A stretch of 51,773 bases of DNA, taken from Neobacillus niacini (GTDB lineage Bacteria; Bacillota; Bacilli; Bacillales; Cytobacillaceae). The stretch covers positions 1 to 51,773 of the forward strand of contig NZ_JACWFG010000018.1 in NCBI RefSeq assembly GCF_019749295.1, given 5' to 3'. Position 1 is the first letter of the stretch. The number at the start of each line of letters is the position of its first letter. Below the pieces are notes generated by a model, which was given only the letters and a program-made list of their open reading frames with translations, did no database searches and was not told where the DNA came from. Shown here piece by piece: positions 22,717 to 31,319 of the stretch. Position numbers and translations under genes: made by a program.

Positions 22717-24537
22717 ATGGGATGGAGTATACGGAAAAAACTGATTATCTTCTTACTTTTAGCAACCGTTGTCCCTTTTGGAAGTTCCATTGGTATTACT
22801 TACTTTCACACGACAAAGTCACTGGATGAACGTTTTGTTTCTACCAATCATGAGTTGATAGAAAAAGGAGAAGAAGAACTGACTACTTATTTAAACGATG
22901 TAGCGCAAATGTCATCCGTTCTCTATAGATATACTCCTTTTATGAATGTGATGAGAGATGGAATCTCGCAGAACTTTAATAGTAATCAGGAAGAAGTACG
23001 GAGAGCACTCGCTTATTTATTCAATTCTCGTCCTGAAATTGAACAGATGCATCTCTACATAGATCGAGATAAAGAATCCTACACAAACTATCATTCAAGA
23101 ATTAGCGGCAGGGCAAAGTATGAGGATGTTTTTTCACATCCCTACTATGACCAATTAAAGCAGTATCCCGGTTTTTCAATCATTGAACCACCCCATGAAA
23201 TCTATAGTTATAACAATATATCTGTGATTCCAAATTCCGAAAAAAAGGCAGTATTAAGTTTCCATAATATCATTCGGGATGTTCCGTTAGAAAGATTTTT
23301 AGGCTTTTTATCGATTGATATTAATCTTTCAAAAATAAGTGACATCTCCGACCGTTTGTACACGAAGGATTTAGAGGATTTTTATATTATGGATGAAAAT
23401 GACATCATTATTTACTCATCCAACGAAAAAGAGCTTGGAAAAGTCAATAATGACAAATGGTATAAGCAAGTGAAGAAAGAGCCGGAAGGCGGGAAAAGTC
23501 TTGAATGGAAGGATGCGAAGTTTTCGGGTTTCATCGTCTATGAAGAGTTTTCGGAATACTTCGAAGACTGGTATATTGTGAAACGAATTCCATACGATGT
23601 TCTTTATAAAGGTGCTAGAGAAACAGCCTTCATCAACATTTTGATTGGTTTGGCTACACTAGTATTTGCTTTACTCGGAACCCTGTTTGTTTCATTTAAG
23701 CTCACTGCTCCTATAAAAGTGTTAATTCGGAATATGAAAAAGGTAGAGAATGGTGAATTCAAGGCTGATTTTGATACTCTCGGGACCGATGAAATTGGCA
23801 TGCTGGGAAGGCATTTTAAATTAATGATTGCCAAAATCGATGAATTAATTGAAAGCGAATATAAATTGGAGATTGAAAATAAAGCATCGCAGCTGCGGGT
23901 GCTGCAATCGCAGATTAATCCGCATTTCCTGTATAATGCCTTTCAGTCTATTGGAACATTGGCGCTCAAGTCTAAAGCGGTTCCGGTTTATACCCTCCTC
24001 ACTTCTTTATCGAATATCATGAGATACAGCATGAATATGAAGGACGATATTGTTCCGTTTACAGCAGAGCTGAATCATGTTAGATCATACCTATTATTGC
24101 AAAAACAGCGATTTGACGAGCACTTTGATTTTGAACTGAATATCGAGGAGGAAGTCAAAGAAATATTCGTTCCCAAAATGATTTTGCAGCCTATTGTGGA
24201 GAATTGTTTTAAGCATGGCTTTGACCAAGAGGCAGGAAATGCAAGGATTCACTTGGAGGCCTTCTTCGGGAATGACAATCAGGTATGGATTCAAGTGAAG
24301 GATAATGGAACCGGCCCAAGCGATGAGAAGCTTGAAAAAATCCGACTTGAACTGTTTTATGGCATCTCAAGAGAAGAAAAGCAAAGAGAAGAGATTGGGT
24401 TGAAAAATATTTTTGATCGATTGCAGATTTATTATCATAATCAGGCAAACATGTCTGTTAATCGCAATGAAGAAGGCGGTTTTACGGTAACAATCGTGAT
24501 TCCAAACGTAATGCCAAAAGGGGTGGAACATTCATGA
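22717..24537 (+). CDS. Sensor histidine kinase, YesM family
   Basis: A 606-residue membrane kinase. A first helix (about residues 8-28) is followed by an extracellular dCache-like sensor of some 260 residues, a second helix near 308-330, a HAMP region, and a His_kinase domain with the phospho-His box QINPHFLYNAFQSI, N box QPIVENCFKHG and G box VKDNGTG. Start taken at ATG 22717 (MGWSIRKKLIIF) because family members begin just before the first helix; the frame is open 37 codons further, and an ATG at 22654 cannot be excluded. Its end overlaps the response regulator start (ATGA). It presumably detects a carbohydrate signal outside the cell. Confidence 0.88.
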   Translation: MGWSIRKKLIIFLLLATVVPFGSSIGITYFHTTKSLDERFVSTNHELIEKGEEELTTYLNDVAQMSSVLYRYTPFMNVMRDGISQNFNSNQEEVRRALAYLFNSRPEIEQMHLYIDRDKESYTNYHSRISGRAKYEDVFSHPYYDQLKQYPGFSIIEPPHEIYSYNNISVIPNSEKKAVLSFHNIIRDVPLERFLGFLSIDINLSKISDISDRLYTKDLEDFYIMDENDIIIYSSNEKELGKVNNDKWYKQVKKEPEGGKSLEWKDAKFSGFIVYEEFSEYFEDWYIVKRIPYDVLYKGARETAFINILIGLATLVFALLGTLFVSFKLTAPIKVLIRNMKKVENGEFKADFDTLGTDEIGMLGRHFKLMIAKIDELIESEYKLEIENKASQLRVLQSQINPHFLYNAFQSIGTLALKSKAVPVYTLLTSLSNIMRYSMNMKDDIVPFTAELNHVRSYLLLQKQRFDEHFDFELNIEEEVKEIFVPKMILQPIVENCFKHGFDQEAGNARIHLEAFFGNDNQVWIQVKDNGTGPSDEKLEKIRLELFYGISREEKQREEIGLKNIFDRLQIYYHNQANMSVNRNEEGGFTVTIVIPNVMPKGVEHS

Positions 24538-26120
24538 AGGCGTTAATTGTTGACGATGAAAAACATGTGCGAGAAGGTATTAGGATACTAGCTGATTGGG
24601 AACAAAATGGAATTCGAGAAATATATGAGGCAGGAAACGGTGAAGAAGCTATTCAGCTTATCCAAACCATCCGGCCAGAGATTATTTTCTCAGATATGAA
24701 GATGCCAAAAATGGATGGAACTCAGCTTTTAGAATGGATAAAAGAAAATCTCCCAGACAGTAAGACCATTGTGGTGACTGGTTTTGATGACTATCATTAT
24801 ATGAGAAAAGCAATCCATTTCGGCAGTTCGGATTATCTGTTAAAGCCAATTGAACCTGAAATTTTGAATCAAACATTGGAAAAAGCGGTTAATGAATGGA
24901 AGGAAGAAGAAGTAGACAGGAAGAGAAAGGAAACTAGCTCCCTGCTTATTAATGAAATGAAACCTGTTTATCGAGATCGCAAACTTACACAGTTAATGAA
25001 CTGTGATAGTATACAGGATGAGAAATATGAAGAATTTGAATGGTTACAACCGTCGAGGCAGTATATTTTATCGCTTATTAGAGTCGATGGGAAAACGATT
25101 GAGACATTTCAAGGAGATCGAGATCTAGCTTATTTTTCAATTTTAAATGTTATAAATGAAATTTTAATAGAATTTGAGTGTGGAGTAGGGTTTCGTTACT
25201 TATCAAAAAAAGGCCAAATTGTTATTATTTTTTGGGACAAGTTTGAGCAAATCGAAAATCTATTAGTTCGAATGTATAGAACACTAAAAAATGTGATGGA
25301 TATCTCCTGCCCAATTGCTGTCGGGAAATTAGTAAACAGCAGTACCAAGTTAATCGCTTCTTATCAGCAAGCTAGAGAGGTTTTATTAAATAGAAATATC
25401 TTAATAGATAGTGAAAGCAGAGTCTTTATAAACTCTTTACAATCTTCTCCAATTGTAAAAAGTTTGATGTCATATGCACCAAGTATCGAATTGGCTGTCA
25501 AGACTGGTGAGATAGGTGCTTTTGAAGAATTAATCAATCAAATAGCAAAGGACCTTACAGAAAACAACTATTTATCTCCAAGACAGTTGTTAAATCTTCA
25601 AAATGAATATATGGTCATAAGCAATAAGTGGTTTAAGTACTACAATTTTTCATTTAAAGAACCAGAAGGTATTGCTGAGAGGATTGAATTGTTTTTCGAT
25701 TCAAACGGCACGTTTAAACTAGAAGAGTATAAAAAGAGAATAAAGCGTGAAATCGGCATTTTTTTAAAGAATGTAAAGAAAAGCACAGTTCATAAGAATA
25801 ATATCATAATTGATATTGAAAAATACCTTCAGGAAAATTTTGATCGGGATATAAAGCTTCAGGAAATTTCAGACCATTTCTATATCAGCAGAGAATATAT
25901 CTCAAGGAAATTTAAACAGGTTTTTAATGAGAACATCTCCGATTATATCGTGAGAATTAGATTGGAAAAGGCAAAATCTTTATTGAAGAACAGTCAGTTA
26001 AAAATCTATGAGATTGCAAGTATGATTGGTTATCAAGATGATAAGTATTTCCGGAAGGTGTTTAAGAAGGTCGAGGGAATGACACCGAATGAGTATCGGG
26101 CAAAATATGTGAAGCAGTAA
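24534..26120 (+). CDS. AraC-type response regulator, YesN family
   Basis: A 528-residue protein with an N-terminal receiver domain (phospho-acceptor Asp54 in FSDMKMP, Lys in LLKPIEP) and a C-terminal AraC DNA-binding domain with both helix-turn-helix units (ISREYISRKFKQVF and SMIGYQDDKYFRKVFKKVEGMTPNEYR). The middle 280 residues are the variable linker domain of this family. It overlaps the kinase gene by 4 nt. By position it should activate the divergent sugar ABC operon. Confidence 0.9.
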   Translation: MKALIVDDEKHVREGIRILADWEQNGIREIYEAGNGEEAIQLIQTIRPEIIFSDMKMPKMDGTQLLEWIKENLPDSKTIVVTGFDDYHYMRKAIHFGSSDYLLKPIEPEILNQTLEKAVNEWKEEEVDRKRKETSSLLINEMKPVYRDRKLTQLMNCDSIQDEKYEEFEWLQPSRQYILSLIRVDGKTIETFQGDRDLAYFSILNVINEILIEFECGVGFRYLSKKGQIVIIFWDKFEQIENLLVRMYRTLKNVMDISCPIAVGKLVNSSTKLIASYQQAREVLLNRNILIDSESRVFINSLQSSPIVKSLMSYAPSIELAVKTGEIGAFEELINQIAKDLTENNYLSPRQLLNLQNEYMVISNKWFKYYNFSFKEPEGIAERIELFFDSNGTFKLEEYKKRIKREIGIFLKNVKKSTVHKNNIIIDIEKYLQENFDRDIKLQEISDHFYISREYISRKFKQVFNENISDYIVRIRLEKAKSLLKNSQLKIYEIASMIGYQDDKYFRKVFKKVEGMTPNEYRAKYVKQ

Positions 26121-26158
26121 TAAGCAGATATAGAGTCCTCTTTCTCTGCTTATTTTTT
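26119..26158 (+). terminator. Rho-independent terminator
   Basis: A perfect 10-bp stem AATAAGCAGA/TCTGCTTATT, 16-nt loop, then TTTT. It ends the kinase-regulator transcript and overlaps the regulator's stop codon. Confidence 0.75.
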
Positions 26159-26218
26159 CACAAAAGTAAAAAGAACGAATTTTTTGTAAATTAATGTATG
26201 AATATTTCACTATGTTTA

Positions 26219-26235
26219 TTTACATGACATTTACC
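26219..26235 (+). promoter_or_regulatory. Possible PhoP box upstream of glpQ
   Basis: TTTACA and TTTACC start 11 bp apart (26219 and 26230), the repeat spacing of PhoP sites in Bacillus. Only two repeats are recognisable, so the call is weak. Phosphate control of glpQ is known in B. subtilis. Confidence 0.3.
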
Positions 26236-26323
26236 AAGTCTAAATGGTACCTACACATGTGCTAAACAATCACTCTGTACAATTTTATTTGTAGCAGCAG
26301 ACAAATAAAGGGAGATGGAGAAA

Positions 26324-27151
26324 ATGAAAAAAACATTTGTGATTGGAGCAGGCCTGACTTTTAGTTTATTATTTAGTCCTTTTCAACAGGCTTTTGCAGC
26401 AGAAACAACGGGGGAGTTACGAAAAGTGGATAATGTTGCTCACCGTGGTGCCTCGGGGTATGCGCCGGAGAATACGATTGCCGCTTTTGATAAAGGCGTA
26501 GATATGAAATCCGATTATATTGAAATTGATGTCCAAAGAAGCAAGGATGGGGAACTGGTAATTATTCACGATACAACGGTTGACAGAACAACGGATGGGA
26601 CTGGCCGTGTGAAGGAATTAACCTTTGAACAAATCAGAAGCCTTGATGCTGGGAGTTGGAAGGGAGAAGAATTCAAAGGAGAAAAGATCCCAACCTTCGA
26701 TGAAATTCTTGACCGTTATCATGGAAAAGTTGGTATTTTAATAGAATTAAAGGCACCTGAGCTTTATCCTGGGATTGAGGCGCAGGTTGCACAGGAATTA
26801 ACAGAGCGAAACCTTGATAAACCGCAGAATGAAAAAATTATTATTCAATCGTTTAATTTTGAATCAATGAAAATAACAAACAGCTTGCTTCCGAAGGTGC
26901 CGATTGGTGTCCTTACATCCAATAGAGCACACACAACTGAACAAGCTTTGAAAGAATTTGCAACTTATGCTGATTACGTTAATCCAAGCTATGGAATCGT
27001 ATCAAAAGAATTGGTTGATCAAGTGCACTCACTTGGAATGAAAATCCAATCCTGGACGGTCCGCAGCCAAGAAGCAGCAGATTTCCTTTTAGAAATGAAC
27101 GTAGATGGAATCATTACGGATTATCCTGATTATGTAGATCCAAGAAAATAA
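26324..27151 (+). CDS. glpQ: Secreted glycerophosphodiester phosphodiesterase
   Basis: A 275-residue GDPD enzyme with a Sec signal peptide (MKKTFVIGAGLTFSLLF, cleavage after AFA). It hydrolyses deacylated phospholipids or teichoic acid-type glycerophosphodiesters to glycerol 3-phosphate. Active-site features are VAHRGASGYAPENT, EIDVQRSKDG..VIIHD, LIELKAP and the final GIITDYPD. Start chosen at ATG 26324 because the ATG at 26315 touches its ribosome site. It stands alone between two terminators. A glucose-inhibited or phosphate-starvation role is plausible but only hinted at by a weak PhoP-like box. Confidence 0.87.
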   Translation: MKKTFVIGAGLTFSLLFSPFQQAFAAETTGELRKVDNVAHRGASGYAPENTIAAFDKGVDMKSDYIEIDVQRSKDGELVIIHDTTVDRTTDGTGRVKELTFEQIRSLDAGSWKGEEFKGEKIPTFDEILDRYHGKVGILIELKAPELYPGIEAQVAQELTERNLDKPQNEKIIIQSFNFESMKITNSLLPKVPIGVLTSNRAHTTEQALKEFATYADYVNPSYGIVSKELVDQVHSLGMKIQSWTVRSQEAADFLLEMNVDGIITDYPDYVDPRK

Positions 27152-27157
27152 GACAAG

Positions 27158-27188
27158 ATGGCTCAGTTTCCATACTGAGCCATTTTTA
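27158..27188 (+). terminator. Rho-independent terminator
   Basis: A perfect 10-bp stem ATGGCTCAGT/ACTGAGCCAT, 6-nt loop, then TTTTTA, between the convergent glpQ and oxidoreductase genes. Confidence 0.88.
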
Positions 27189-27232
27189 ATGATATCAGGT
27201 GGTATTCTTGACTATGGATGTTTGTGTACGGA

Positions 27233-28168
27233 TTATTTAACTTTAATAACAATTTTCCCTTTGGCATGATGTGTCTCGCTTAACTCATGTGCTTTTTGTA
27301 AAGCTTCTGCTGAAAACTCAAAGATACTGCCCACTTGAGGCTTAAGGATTCCTTTCTCAAGTAATTCGCCTAATTCTCCCAGCTGGTTTCCGTTTGGCGT
27401 TAACCAATAGGAGCTTGCCGTTACTCGATGCTTTTCTGCTAATGAGGGATCAGGTTGTCCGGCAATCGTTACGAGTCTGCCGCCAGGCTTTAATATTTGG
27501 AAGCTTTTATTTAGTATGTCGCCGCCCATTGTATCAATGACAACATCATAATCACGTAATTCTTCTTCGAATTGTTGTGTGCGGTAATTGATAAATTCAT
27601 CTGCTCCAAGCTCTTTTACATAGGCTTCATTATTTTCACTCGCTGTTGAAGCAACATAGGCACCTAAATGTTTTGCCATTTGAATGGCCAAACTCCCTAC
27701 ACCGCCAGCTCCAGCGTGGATGAGTACTTTGTCTCCTTGCTTGACTTTTGTATTATCCACTAGACACTGCCAAGCGGTTAAACCTGCTAATGGAATAGAG
27801 GCAGCTTCTTCAAATGTCAGGTTGCTGGGTTTTATCGCAAGCAATTCCTCATCCACAGCTGTAAATTCTGCATAAGTGCCTTTAGCAGTAGTATCCGGCC
27901 GCGCAAAAACTTCATCTCCGATTTGAAAAGACTTCACTTCACTTCCAATTTCAACAATCTTACCAGCAACATCCCAGCCAAGGATGATGGGGAAAGTCCA
28001 ATCAAGCATTTGCTTCAAGTAACCCGCACGAAGCTTCCAATCAATTGGATTAATGGAAGTTGCATAAACCTCAACAAGTACTTGGTTTGCTTTTATTGCT
28101 GGTTTTGGCAGCTCCTGCTCCACTAAAACATCTTTACTGCCATATTCATTGATGACAACCGCACGCAT
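27233..28168 (-). CDS. NADPH:quinone reductase-like zinc-independent MDR oxidoreductase
   Basis: A 311-residue medium-chain dehydrogenase. The N-terminal GroES-like domain starts MRAVVINEYGSKDVL, and the Rossmann fold carries AGAGGVGSLAIQMAKHLGA. The structural and catalytic zinc cysteines of alcohol dehydrogenases are absent, as in quinone oxidoreductases. Such enzymes reduce quinones or enones with NADPH. Start chosen at ATG 28168 behind AAAGGGAGTG; the 22 codons upstream look non-coding. Monocistronic and divergent from the ThuA gene. Confidence 0.85.
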   Translation of the reverse strand: MRAVVINEYGSKDVLVEQELPKPAIKANQVLVEVYATSINPIDWKLRAGYLKQMLDWTFPIILGWDVAGKIVEIGSEVKSFQIGDEVFARPDTTAKGTYAEFTAVDEELLAIKPSNLTFEEAASIPLAGLTAWQCLVDNTKVKQGDKVLIHAGAGGVGSLAIQMAKHLGAYVASTASENNEAYVKELGADEFINYRTQQFEEELRDYDVVIDTMGGDILNKSFQILKPGGRLVTIAGQPDPSLAEKHRVTASSYWLTPNGNQLGELGELLEKGILKPQVGSIFEFSAEALQKAHELSETHHAKGKIVIKVK

Positions 28169-28270
28169 AAATAGCACTCCCTTTTGCAAAATATATCTGC
28201 ATGCTCTAGTATTAGTTTCTTCTTTAGAAGTCATTCCTTCTCGTCAGAGCTTAATAAAAACCTAATATAT

Positions 28271-28323
28271 TAGCAAAATAGTAGATGTTTTGACTATATC
28301 ATCTATGTTTAATTGCTGTAAAA
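28271..28323. promoter_or_regulatory. 53-bp regulatory element, copy A (upstream of thuA-like gene)
   Basis: Matches 40781-40833 at 48 of 53 positions. It contains the spaced inverted repeat TAGATG-N12-CATCTA. The partner copy sits between an AraC-type regulator and its divergent operon, so this is a likely AraC-regulator binding site. Confidence 0.7.
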
Positions 28324-28387
28324 GACAGTAAGATATAATCAAATAAGGAATGTTTATAAAAGGAAATTCATACAGGAGTTGATTATT

Positions 28388-29128
28388 ATGGTCAAAGTAA
28401 CAGTGTGGAATGAAAACCGTCATGAACAAAAAAATCCAGTTGTAAGAGATATATACCCTAATGGGATTCACGGTGCAATCGCAGAATTTTTAAAGGAAGA
28501 CAGTCATGAAGTAACAACCGCTACTCTAGACGAACCTAAGCATGGTTTAACGGATGAAGTGCTAGACAACACAGAGGTATTAGTTTGGTGGGGACATTTA
28601 GCACATGGTGAAGTAAAGGATGAAATTGTTCAAAAGGTTCGGCAGCGCGTCCTCGACGGTATGGGTCTGATTGTTCTTCATTCCGGGCATTTCTCAAAAA
28701 TCTTTAAAACATTAATGGGAACAAGCTGTGATTTAAAATGGCGGGAAGCAGACGAAAAAGAAAGACTTTGGGTCATTAGCCCAAGCCATCCTATTGTAGA
28801 AGGAATCTCAGAGTATATTGAATTAGAAAAGGAAGAAATGTATGGGGAACATTTTGATATCCCGCAGCCAGATGAACTAATCTTTACAAGCTGGTTTGAA
28901 GGCGGGGAAGTGTTCCGCAGCGGCTGTACATACAAACGCGGAAGCGGAAAAGTATTTTACTTCCGTCCAGGCCATGAAACATATCCTACTTACCACAACA
29001 AAGACATTCAACGAGTTATTAGCAATGCCGTGAAATGGGCAGCGCCGGTAAAGCGTGAACGTCCAGTCTATGGAAATGCAAAACCACTAGAAGTGATTCA
29101 AGGGGATAAAAATAAAAAGCAGCATTGA
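28388..29128 (+). CDS. ThuA-like (trehalose utilisation) protein
   Basis: A 246-residue ThuA-domain protein with a class I glutaminase-amidotransferase-like fold: VKVTVWNENRHEQ, VLVWWGHLAHGEV, GLIVLHSGHFSKIF and GSGKVFYFRPGHETYPTY. ThuA proteins act with Gfo/Idh/MocA dehydrogenases in 3-keto-sugar metabolism, but their exact reaction is not settled. Start at ATG 28388 behind ACAGGAG. A 53-bp element shared with the isomerase-dehydrogenase operon at 40.9 kb strongly suggests co-regulation with those enzymes. Confidence 0.82.
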   Translation: MVKVTVWNENRHEQKNPVVRDIYPNGIHGAIAEFLKEDSHEVTTATLDEPKHGLTDEVLDNTEVLVWWGHLAHGEVKDEIVQKVRQRVLDGMGLIVLHSGHFSKIFKTLMGTSCDLKWREADEKERLWVISPSHPIVEGISEYIELEKEEMYGEHFDIPQPDELIFTSWFEGGEVFRSGCTYKRGSGKVFYFRPGHETYPTYHNKDIQRVISNAVKWAAPVKRERPVYGNAKPLEVIQGDKNKKQH

Positions 29129-29146
29129 TAATAAAATGATGAGTAC

Positions 29147-29181
29147 CTCCTCAGCCAGCTATTGGGGTGAGGAGTTTTTTT
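29147..29181 (+). terminator. Rho-independent terminator
   Basis: CTCCTCA/TGAGGAG, a 7-bp stem extended by two pairs past a mismatch, followed by seven T. Confidence 0.8.
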
Positions 29182-29223
29182 ATGTTATAGTATTTTTTAT
29201 TCGTTAGGCGGGAGGGTCATACT

Positions 29224-30879
29224 ATGAAAATGAATGATCAATGGTGGAAGAAAAGTGTCGTGTATCAAATCTATCCACGGAGTTTTATGGATTCTAATGG
29301 AGATGGAATTGGTGATCTTCAAGGGATAATCCAAAAACTCGATTACTTGAAGCTGTTAGGTGTTGATGTTATTTGGCTTAGTCCAGTTTATGATTCACCG
29401 AATGACGATAATGGATATGATATCCGAAACTATCAAGCAATCATGAAAGAGTTTGGAACCATGGATGAATTTGACCAGCTTCTTTCGGAAATCCATAAAA
29501 GAGATATGAAACTCATTATGGATTTGGTGGTGAATCATACGTCGGATGAGCATGAATGGTTTGTAGAATCAAAAAAATCAAAAGACAATCCATATAGAGA
29601 TTATTATATTTGGCGTGAGAAGCCCAATAATTGGGGCTCCGTTTTTAGCGGATCTGCATGGGAGCATGATGAAACAACGAATGAGTATTATCTGCATTTA
29701 TTTTCAAAAAAGCAGCCGGATTTAAACTGGGAAAATCCAAAGCTGCGAGAAGCAGTCTATCAAATGATGAGATTTTGGCTCGACAAAGGAATCGATGGTT
29801 TTCGCATGGATGTTATTAATTTTATATCCAAACATCCAGAACTTCCGGATGGTGCAAAGGATGAGGGACAATCATTTGGTGATGGAAGCCCATATTTTAT
29901 GAATGGGCCTAGAATTCATGAATTTTTGCATGAAATGAATCAAGAAGTTCTATCGAAGTATCCGGCGATGACTGTTGGTGAAATGCCTGGAGCTTCCCCG
30001 GATGATGCTATTTCTTATACAGATCCGAATAGAAAAGAAGTAAACATGATTTTTACTTTTGAACACATGGATTTAGATAGTGCGCCAGGAGGAAAATGGA
30101 ATTTAAAGCCTCTGCATTTGCCTGATTTAAAAGAGAATTTAACTAAGTGGCAGACTGCCTTACATAATAAAGGCTGGAACAGTTTGTATTGGAACAATCA
30201 TGACCAGCCGCGGATTGTTTCACGGTTCGGAAACGATCAAGAATACAGAGTAGAATCGGCCAAAATGCTTGCAGCGTGCCTTCACTTCATGCAGGGAACT
30301 CCCTATATTTATCAAGGTGAAGAAATTGGAATGACCAATGTAAAATTTGAAAAGCTTGAGGATTATCGAGATATCGAGACGATGAACATGTATAAAGAAA
30401 GAATTGCATTAGGGTATAGTCATGAGGAAATCATGAATTCTATTTATGTGAAGGGCAGGGATAATGCCCGGACTCCAATGCAGTGGGACCGAAGTGCTAA
30501 TGGCGGTTTTACAACCGGCACTCCTTGGATAAACGTAAATCCACGATACGATGAAATTAATGTCGAGGCAGCTGTAGAGGATCACCATTCTATCTTTTAT
30601 TTCTATCAAAAATTAATTGCCCTCCGGAAAGAAATGGATATAATCATTGAAGGAGACTTTAAGCTGCTGTTAAGAGAGAGCAGTGAAATATTTGCCTATG
30701 AGCGTAATTGGAAAGATGAACAGCTCATTGTTGTATGTAATTTTAGTTCTGCGGAAGTTGTGATTGAGGACGAAGAATTGCTGAAAAAGATGCAGGGATC
30801 TGAGCCGGTCATTTCCAATTATGATGCTGGGAATAAAAGCATTTTACGCCCGTATGAAGCGGTTGTATTAAAGGTATAA
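29224..30879 (+). CDS. Oligo-1,6-glucosidase-type GH13 alpha-glucosidase
   Basis: A 551-residue cytoplasmic GH13 (subfamily 31) enzyme. Conserved regions are visible: DLVVNHTS, DGFRMDVINF with nucleophile Asp196, VGEMPG with acid/base Glu253, and NHDQPR. The Val directly after the nucleophile is the residue seen in alpha-1,6-specific oligo-1,6-glucosidases such as that of Bacillus cereus. It should release glucose from isomalto-oligosaccharides or panose. ATG 29224 follows GGGAGGG. It stands alone, separated by terminators from both neighbours; its paralogue malL lies 9 kb away with a different residue at that position. Confidence 0.9.
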   Translation: MKMNDQWWKKSVVYQIYPRSFMDSNGDGIGDLQGIIQKLDYLKLLGVDVIWLSPVYDSPNDDNGYDIRNYQAIMKEFGTMDEFDQLLSEIHKRDMKLIMDLVVNHTSDEHEWFVESKKSKDNPYRDYYIWREKPNNWGSVFSGSAWEHDETTNEYYLHLFSKKQPDLNWENPKLREAVYQMMRFWLDKGIDGFRMDVINFISKHPELPDGAKDEGQSFGDGSPYFMNGPRIHEFLHEMNQEVLSKYPAMTVGEMPGASPDDAISYTDPNRKEVNMIFTFEHMDLDSAPGGKWNLKPLHLPDLKENLTKWQTALHNKGWNSLYWNNHDQPRIVSRFGNDQEYRVESAKMLAACLHFMQGTPYIYQGEEIGMTNVKFEKLEDYRDIETMNMYKERIALGYSHEEIMNSIYVKGRDNARTPMQWDRSANGGFTTGTPWINVNPRYDEINVEAAVEDHHSIFYFYQKLIALRKEMDIIIEGDFKLLLRESSEIFAYERNWKDEQLIVVCNFSSAEVVIEDEELLKKMQGSEPVISNYDAGNKSILRPYEAVVLKV

Positions 30880-30884
30880 AAACA

Positions 30885-30915
30885 AAAGGGGCTGCTGAGA
30901 GCAGTCCCTTTCTCT
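30885..30915 (+). terminator. Rho-independent terminator
   Basis: AAAGGGGCTGCT/AGCAGTCCCTTT, a 12-bp stem with one G-U and a GAG loop. The T-run is short (TTTCTCTT). Confidence 0.65.
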
Positions 30916-30936
30916 TGGAAAACAAAAACTTAGGTA

Positions 30937-31005
30937 TTAAGACTTTTCTTCTTCGTATTTTCGCTTTACTCTTAGTGACCATACCCCAAATAATAAGAGG
31001 CAAGG
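30937..31005 (-). pseudogene. Possible C-terminal remnant of a membrane protein
   Basis: On the minus strand a 22-residue frame reads LLLFGVWSLRVKRKYEEEKS and stops. It looks like the last helix end and charged tail of a membrane protein, possibly of the DUF1189/YvdJ type found in Bacillus maltodextrin loci. The frame is closed by a stop at 31006-31008, where the 52-bp repeats begin. No start or upstream part exists. This could be chance; I offer it as a weak remnant call. Confidence 0.22.
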
Positions 31006-31016
31006 TCAAAAACATG

Positions 31017-31224
31017 CTTATAAGTGACCACTTATGGTTTTTTCATAAGATTACAGGTTCTCATCATGCTTATGAGTGACCGCTTATGCTTTTTTAATAA
31101 GATTACGGGTTCTCATCATACTTATGAGTGACCGCTTATGCTTTTTTCATAAGATTACAGGTTCTCATCATGCTTATGAGTGACCGCTTCTCTACTTTTT
31201 ATAAGGTTACGGGCTCTCATCCTC
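31017..31224 (+). repeat. Four copies of the 52-bp repeat, array 1
   Basis: Units start at 31017, 31069, 31121 and 31173. Typical outer ends are ATGAG..CTCAT, and an inner pairing CTTATG/CATAAG flanks a T-run. The array lies between two convergent genes, between their terminators. No coding potential and no spacers. The remainder of 31225-31285 holds nothing recognisable. Confidence 0.9.
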
Positions 31225-31285
31225 TAAGAGCTTTATAGGACGGGAACCCAAAAAGTAGAAGGCATGTACACATCCGCATCAACAA

Positions 31286-31312
31286 AAAAGGGCTGCCTAA
31301 AGGCGCCCTTTT
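31286..31312 (-). terminator. Terminator of the neopullulanase gene
   Basis: AAAAGGGC-GCC pairs with GGC-GCCCTTTT with one bulged base and a 4-nt loop. The minus strand continues with a T-run (TTTTTTG across the stem base), so it serves the minus-strand gene. Confidence 0.7.
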
Positions 31313-31319
31313 GTTACGA

